Positions 6,190 through 8,967 of a DNA stretch of 8,967 nucleotides are shown in pieces (within the stretch, counting starts at the first letter, position 1; each line of letters starts with the position of its first letter). The DNA is taken from the NCBI GenBank assembly GCA_046484775.1, contig JAWOIG010000039.1, forward strand, positions 1-8,967. Direction: 5' to 3'. This DNA comes from JAFGQE01 sp046484775. GTDB taxonomy: Bacteria > Bacillota > Clostridia > DUPQ01. The notes under the pieces are model-generated. The model was given only the letters and a program-made list of their open reading frames with translations, ran no database searches and was not told the DNA's origin. The translations under genes were made by a program, and so were the position numbers.

Positions 6190-6885
6190 ATGAAGGAAGC
6201 AAAGATATTGCTCTGCGGGGATTCGATCTCAAAGGGCATAATATATGATAATTCCGTCAAAAAATACAGAAGGGTCGACAAAGCCCTGTCGGACATACTT
6301 GAAAAAATATTTAGGTCAAGGGTTCTGAACATATCGGGTTTCGGGAATACCGTTCTTAGGGCAGAAGGAAAATTCTACAAAGCCTTCGAGGCAGAGAAGC
6401 CCGATGTCGTCATTTTTGGGCTCGGGGGCAATGACTGCGACTTCGACTGGAATGAAGTATCGAATGAGCCGGATGGCATCCACAAGCCGAAAACAGATAT
6501 AGAAACATTTAAAAGCACATTGGCCCTGATGGCTGACAGGGTCGTTTCATTCGGCAAAAGGGTGGTGTTGATGAATCTTCCCCCGCTGGATCCGGAAAGA
6601 TATTTCAATTGGATTTCGGGGAACGATGAGCTAAGGAAAAGGAATATCCTGAAATGGCTTGGGAGCGTCAGCCAGATATATTGGTGGCAGGAACGGTACA
6701 ATATCGCCGTTGTGGAGGTCGCAATAAGCAAGAATGCGGAATTGATTGATGTAAGAAGTGAATTTCTCAAGCAATCCGATTTCAGGAATTGCATATGCGA
6801 GGACGGAATTCATCCGAATGAAGAAGGGCAGAGACTTATAGCCAGGGCAGTGGCCGGTTACTTCAATGGGAAAAAACCTGCATGA
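6190..6885 (+). CDS. SGNH/GDSL-family hydrolase
   Basis: This 231-residue protein has all four SGNH blocks. The GDS motif with nucleophile Ser12 is in LLCGDSISKG, the oxyanion Gly is in NISGFGN (near Gly50), the oxyanion Asn81 is in GLGGND, and the catalytic Asp205 and His208 are in DGIHPN. Members are esterases, lipases, thioesterases or carbohydrate deacetylases, and the substrate is not evident here. There is no signal peptide, so it should act in the cytosol. Trp-rich inserts (NWISGN, YWWQERY) in the middle may shape the substrate pocket. ATG at 6190 follows AAAGGGG (6178-6184) at 5 bases. It has its own consensus promoter, divergent from the DUF1836 gene, and may be cotranscribed with the MGMT-family gene 61 bases downstream. 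Confidence 0.9.
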   Translation: MKEAKILLCGDSISKGIIYDNSVKKYRRVDKALSDILEKIFRSRVLNISGFGNTVLRAEGKFYKAFEAEKPDVVIFGLGGNDCDFDWNEVSNEPDGIHKPKTDIETFKSTLALMADRVVSFGKRVVLMNLPPLDPERYFNWISGNDELRKRNILKWLGSVSQIYWWQERYNIAVVEVAISKNAELIDVRSEFLKQSDFRNCICEDGIHPNEEGQRLIARAVAGYFNGKKPA

Positions 6886-6918
6886 TTCAAACAAGCATCG
6901 ATTACCCGGATCGGCGGA

Positions 6919-6927
6919 TGATATAAT
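6919..6927 (+). promoter_or_regulatory. Possible extended -10 promoter of the MGMT-family gene
   Basis: TGATATAAT fits TG-N-TATAAT in the gap after the SGNH gene. There is no recognisable -35. The predicted start near 6934 would fall inside the GCGGGGG ribosome-site candidate, giving a leader of about 13 bases, so read-through from the SGNH promoter may matter more. Confidence 0.3.
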
Positions 6928-6946
6928 GATGCGGGGGATGAGCGCA

Positions 6947-7273
6947 ATGGATGTGGAAACAAAGGAATTCTACGGCAGGATATATTCCATAGCCATGATG
7001 ATACCAAAAGGCAGGGTGGCGTCATATGGGCAGCTTGCGATGATGGCGGGAGTAGCAAGCGGAGCCAGAATGGCGGGAAGGGCGATGAAGGATACACCGT
7101 CAGAGCTTGACATACCGTGCCATAGGGTTGTCAATTCAAACGGGTGTATTGCCCCCGATTATGTATTTGACGGCAAACGGAACCAAAGGGCCATGCTTGA
7201 AGCCGAGGGAGTGGTATTCCTACCGAATGGAAACATCGACATGAAAATGTGCCGATGGAATCCGTCGGACTGA
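6947..7273 (+). CDS. Short MGMT-family protein (methylated-DNA-protein cysteine methyltransferase-like)
   Basis: This 108-residue protein contains only the DNA-binding/active-site domain of the O6-alkylguanine transferase family, without the usual N-terminal domain. SYGQLA (26-31) matches the recognition helix region, GARMAGRAM (39-47) carries the helix-turn-helix with the Arg finger, and IPCHRVV (56-62) holds the acceptor Cys58. The closing EGVVFLPNGN...CRW is typical of the short class. Because Cys58 is kept, it may repair alkylated bases, unlike Atl/YbaZ proteins, which have Trp there. The hinge Asn of GNP in classic enzymes appears to be Thr, and the Y-S-G-G loop is replaced by DYVFDG. 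ATG at 6947 is chosen for GCGGGGG (6931-6937) at 9 bases and for fit to the family. An in-frame ATG at 6866 would overlap the SGNH gene and add an unrelated tail. Confidence 0.85.
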   Translation: MDVETKEFYGRIYSIAMMIPKGRVASYGQLAMMAGVASGARMAGRAMKDTPSELDIPCHRVVNSNGCIAPDYVFDGKRNQRAMLEAEGVVFLPNGNIDMKMCRWNPSD

Positions 7274-7336
7274 TGTATCCCCCGCAAAAACGAATGATTC
7301 ACGGAAACTGTTTCAAAGCAGATTGAGAAAATCCTG

Positions 7337-8014
7337 TCAATTCGTTATCAGACCGCTGATGGTTATCTGATCTTCCTGCACCTCGAAGTCTGTAAGTTCG
7401 AAATTATCCGTTTCCTCGAGCTGTCTGACGAGTGTATCGCTTATATTGTCGGTAAGCGGAAGCAGAAGTTGCTCGGCAAACGGAAGATTCAATTTCCCGA
7501 TCTTGATTTCCCTGATGATTATATCGAACACGCCATTGCCTTCATATTCGATGAAAACAGTCGCATATACTCGCTTTCCCTCTAAAACCCCAATCATGTT
7601 TTTGGCAATTGCGGGAAAGTCCGGGTTATTTGCATAAGCATCCAGGTTTTTAAAAACAGCCGTCATATCAACGGTCTGGTCGTCATTGCATTTGAAAAGG
7701 ATGTCCTCCAGGGGAATGCTGCTGTTTTTGCTGATGTTTTCATTCACAAGCGCGGAAAGGTCGGCGTTATTCAGGACGATGCTTACGGATGAGATGCCGC
7801 TTCCTTCTATTTTTATATTGATGATATCGGCTATGGAATTTCCTTCGGTTGTTTGCCTGGAACTATCAGCTGCTGAACGGAATTCGTCAAGGCCCGGCAT
7901 ATTTGACCGGTTGAGAAAAAACATCACAAAAACCGCGGCAGATATCAGAAGGACCAGCACAAGAAAAACAATGATCGCTATCAGACAGCCATGTTTCTTT
8001 TTACCTTCGTTCAT
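7337..8014 (-). CDS. Membrane-anchored protein of unknown function
   Basis: This 225-residue protein has a basic N-terminus (MNEGKKKHGC), one strong membrane segment (about 11-34), a polar, probably disordered linker (35-60), and an extracytoplasmic domain of alternating strands and amphipathic helices. There is no lipobox. The end, IGKLNLPFAEQLLLPLTD followed by an EVQEDQITISGLI strand, has the general look of single-pass Gram-positive proteins such as the YpmS/DUF2140 type, but I cannot place it firmly in a family. ATG at 8014 has CGGAG at 6 bases. It lies 41 bases after the stop of the acetyltransferase-like gene in the same direction, so the two may form an operon, with a possible internal promoter. 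It converges on the MGMT gene with no clear terminator in the 63-base gap. Confidence 0.8.
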   Translation of the reverse strand: MNEGKKKHGCLIAIIVFLVLVLLISAAVFVMFFLNRSNMPGLDEFRSAADSSRQTTEGNSIADIINIKIEGSGISSVSIVLNNADLSALVNENISKNSSIPLEDILFKCNDDQTVDMTAVFKNLDAYANNPDFPAIAKNMIGVLEGKRVYATVFIEYEGNGVFDIIIREIKIGKLNLPFAEQLLLPLTDNISDTLVRQLEETDNFELTDFEVQEDQITISGLITN

Positions 8015-8034
8015 AAATTACTCCGTTTTTTTTT

Positions 8035-8043
8035 ATTATATCA
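8035..8043 (-). promoter_or_regulatory. Possible extended -10 promoter before the membrane-protein gene
   Basis: Minus-strand TGATATAAT (8043-8035) is a perfect extended -10 with no convincing -35. It is followed at once by nine A residues (8034-8026) and the CGGAG ribosome site, so the transcript would begin within or beside the A tract. Confidence 0.4.
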
Positions 8044-8055
8044 CGTCTGCTGTTG

Positions 8056-8967
8056 TCATATATCCATCCTATACATGCGGTAGGCCTTGTAACGCTCGCC
8101 TCCGGCTGCCTCCAGCACACGCAGCGCCTGGGCATTCTCTTCTCCGACAGTCGAGCCCTCGGCCTCCGTAAGGCCTTTACGGTCACCGATTTTCATGTAG
8201 TTGTAAAAAATAGCCGCATTCACAGCCCTGCCCTGATACTCAGGGATTACAAACTGTATGAATATACGCACCCTCGTGATTTTTTTGCGGTAGTACAGGA
8301 ATTTGAATATGCCAAACGGAAACAGAGTGCCATTCATCTTTATGAATACCTGGTTGTAGTCGGGAGCACCTACGACAAAACCGATTGGCTCGTCCGTGTC
8401 TTTTTTGCGGGCTATGCATATAAGGTCAGGGTCAAGGAACCTCATAAGCATGCTTGCTTCCTTCTTGATGTCCTCAGCCGATGGTATCACGAAATGCTCC
8501 CAGCTTTCGGGAACTGCCTGAAGGAGAACTTTCCTGATGTCGTCGATCTCATTGTCAAGATGCTTCAGTTTAACCGTATCTATTCTAAAATTGTACTTTT
8601 TCATTGAATAATCGACGGCTTTTATGAACCTGTCCGACGGGAAGCGGTCCGCAATGAAATGAAATGCGTAATAATCGCGGTACTTTTTAAATCCATAGGA
8701 TTCGAATAATTCCAGATAATACGGAGGATTGTAGGTGTCGAACAAAACGGGAGGGGTGTCATAACCCTTCAGAAGCAATGCCCTGTAATCATCGCCGCCG
8801 GAAGGGGATACTGGGCCCTCGATGAATTCCATTCCTCTTTCAGACAGCCATGCCCTGGCGGCATCGAACAGCATGAAGGCGGCTTCTTTATCATTTATGC
8901 ATTCAAACAAGGTAATGTATCCGCGCTTCATGTCTTTTTCCGTATTTGCTTTTTCATCAATCCCGGC
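8056..8967 (-). CDS. GNAT-fold acetyltransferase-like protein (5' end outside window)
   Basis: At least 303 residues are in the window and the frame stays open to the edge. The in-window start reads AGIDEKANTEKDMKRGYITLFECIND. The part upstream of the ATG at 8931 matches in style the N-terminal region of full-length relatives (about 370-390 residues), and that ATG has no proper ribosome site, so the real start lies beyond 8967. Recognisable family features are ECINDKEAAFMLFDAA, a GPVSPSGGDDY loop, the DTYNPPYYLELFESYGF segment, and a C-terminal GNAT-like half with IGFVVGAP and VIPEYQGRAVNAA (acetyl-CoA-binding style) ending KAYRMYRMDI. It is presumably a cytosolic acyltransferase; the acceptor is unknown. 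It probably precedes the membrane-protein gene in one transcript. Confidence 0.8.
   Translation of the reverse strand, partial: AGIDEKANTEKDMKRGYITLFECINDKEAAFMLFDAARAWLSERGMEFIEGPVSPSGGDDYRALLLKGYDTPPVLFDTYNPPYYLELFESYGFKKYRDYYAFHFIADRFPSDRFIKAVDYSMKKYNFRIDTVKLKHLDNEIDDIRKVLLQAVPESWEHFVIPSAEDIKKEASMLMRFLDPDLICIARKKDTDEPIGFVVGAPDYNQVFIKMNGTLFPFGIFKFLYYRKKITRVRIFIQFVIPEYQGRAVNAAIFYNYMKIGDRKGLTEAEGSTVGEENAQALRVLEAAGGERYKAYRMYRMDI

Noticed and set aside
6866..6946. Longer N-terminus of the MGMT-family protein overlapping the SGNH gene
   Set aside because: The added 27 residues do not look like the family, there is no ribosome site at 6866, and the ATG at 6947 has one.
8053..8607. A 184-codon plus-strand frame opposite the acetyltransferase-like gene
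   Set aside because: The minus strand shows family motifs throughout this stretch, while the plus frame has no ribosome site and no domain.

Overview
The window looks like chromosomal DNA of an anaerobic Gram-positive bacterium, most likely a member of the Clostridia (Bacillota). The reasons are an aldo/keto reductase fused to a two-cluster ferredoxin tail, strong AGGAGG-type ribosome sites, TTG and GTG starts, heavy use of AGA, AGG and ATA codons at moderate GC, exact sigma-A promoters, and a DUF1836 protein. I see no tRNA, rRNA, CRISPR array, insertion sequence or phage gene. The species cannot be named from this sequence.

Layout: bases 1-63 may be the 3' end of an upstream gene. An aldo/keto reductase gene (209-1357, +) follows an extended -10 promoter. 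It converges on a two-gene minus-strand operon (5069 down to 1433) that encodes the two halves of a heterodimeric ABC exporter. Upstream of that operon, 5137-5330 holds a consensus promoter, a 25-codon leader ORF with an excellent ribosome site, and an intrinsic terminator placed before the first ABC gene. Next is a DUF1836 gene (6037-5366, -). Its promoter lies back to back with a second exact-consensus promoter that drives an SGNH-hydrolase gene (6190-6885, +), followed by a short methyltransferase-family (MGMT) gene (6947-7273, +). On the minus strand at the right are a gene for a membrane-anchored protein of unknown function (8014-7337) and the 3' three-quarters or so of an acetyltransferase-like gene that runs off the window edge.

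The most interesting part is the control region of the ABC operon. The order is strong promoter, short leader peptide, terminator, heterodimeric ABC pair. This is the arrangement known from Bacillus subtilis bmrB-bmrCD, where ribosome stalling on a leader peptide lets transcription continue into a multidrug exporter. The leader sequence here is not one I recognise. A 7-bp pairing between the end of the leader ORF and the terminator's 5' arm could act as an antiterminator. I infer a drug- or metabolite-inducible exporter whose promoter is always strong and whose expression is set by attenuation. The two ABC subunits carry complementary degenerate and consensus ATP sites, as expected of an obligate heterodimer.

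Several starts differ from the longest open frame. Ribosome-site spacing places the ABC starts at 5069 (GTG) and 3250 (ATG), the DUF1836 start at 6037 and the MGMT start at 6947.
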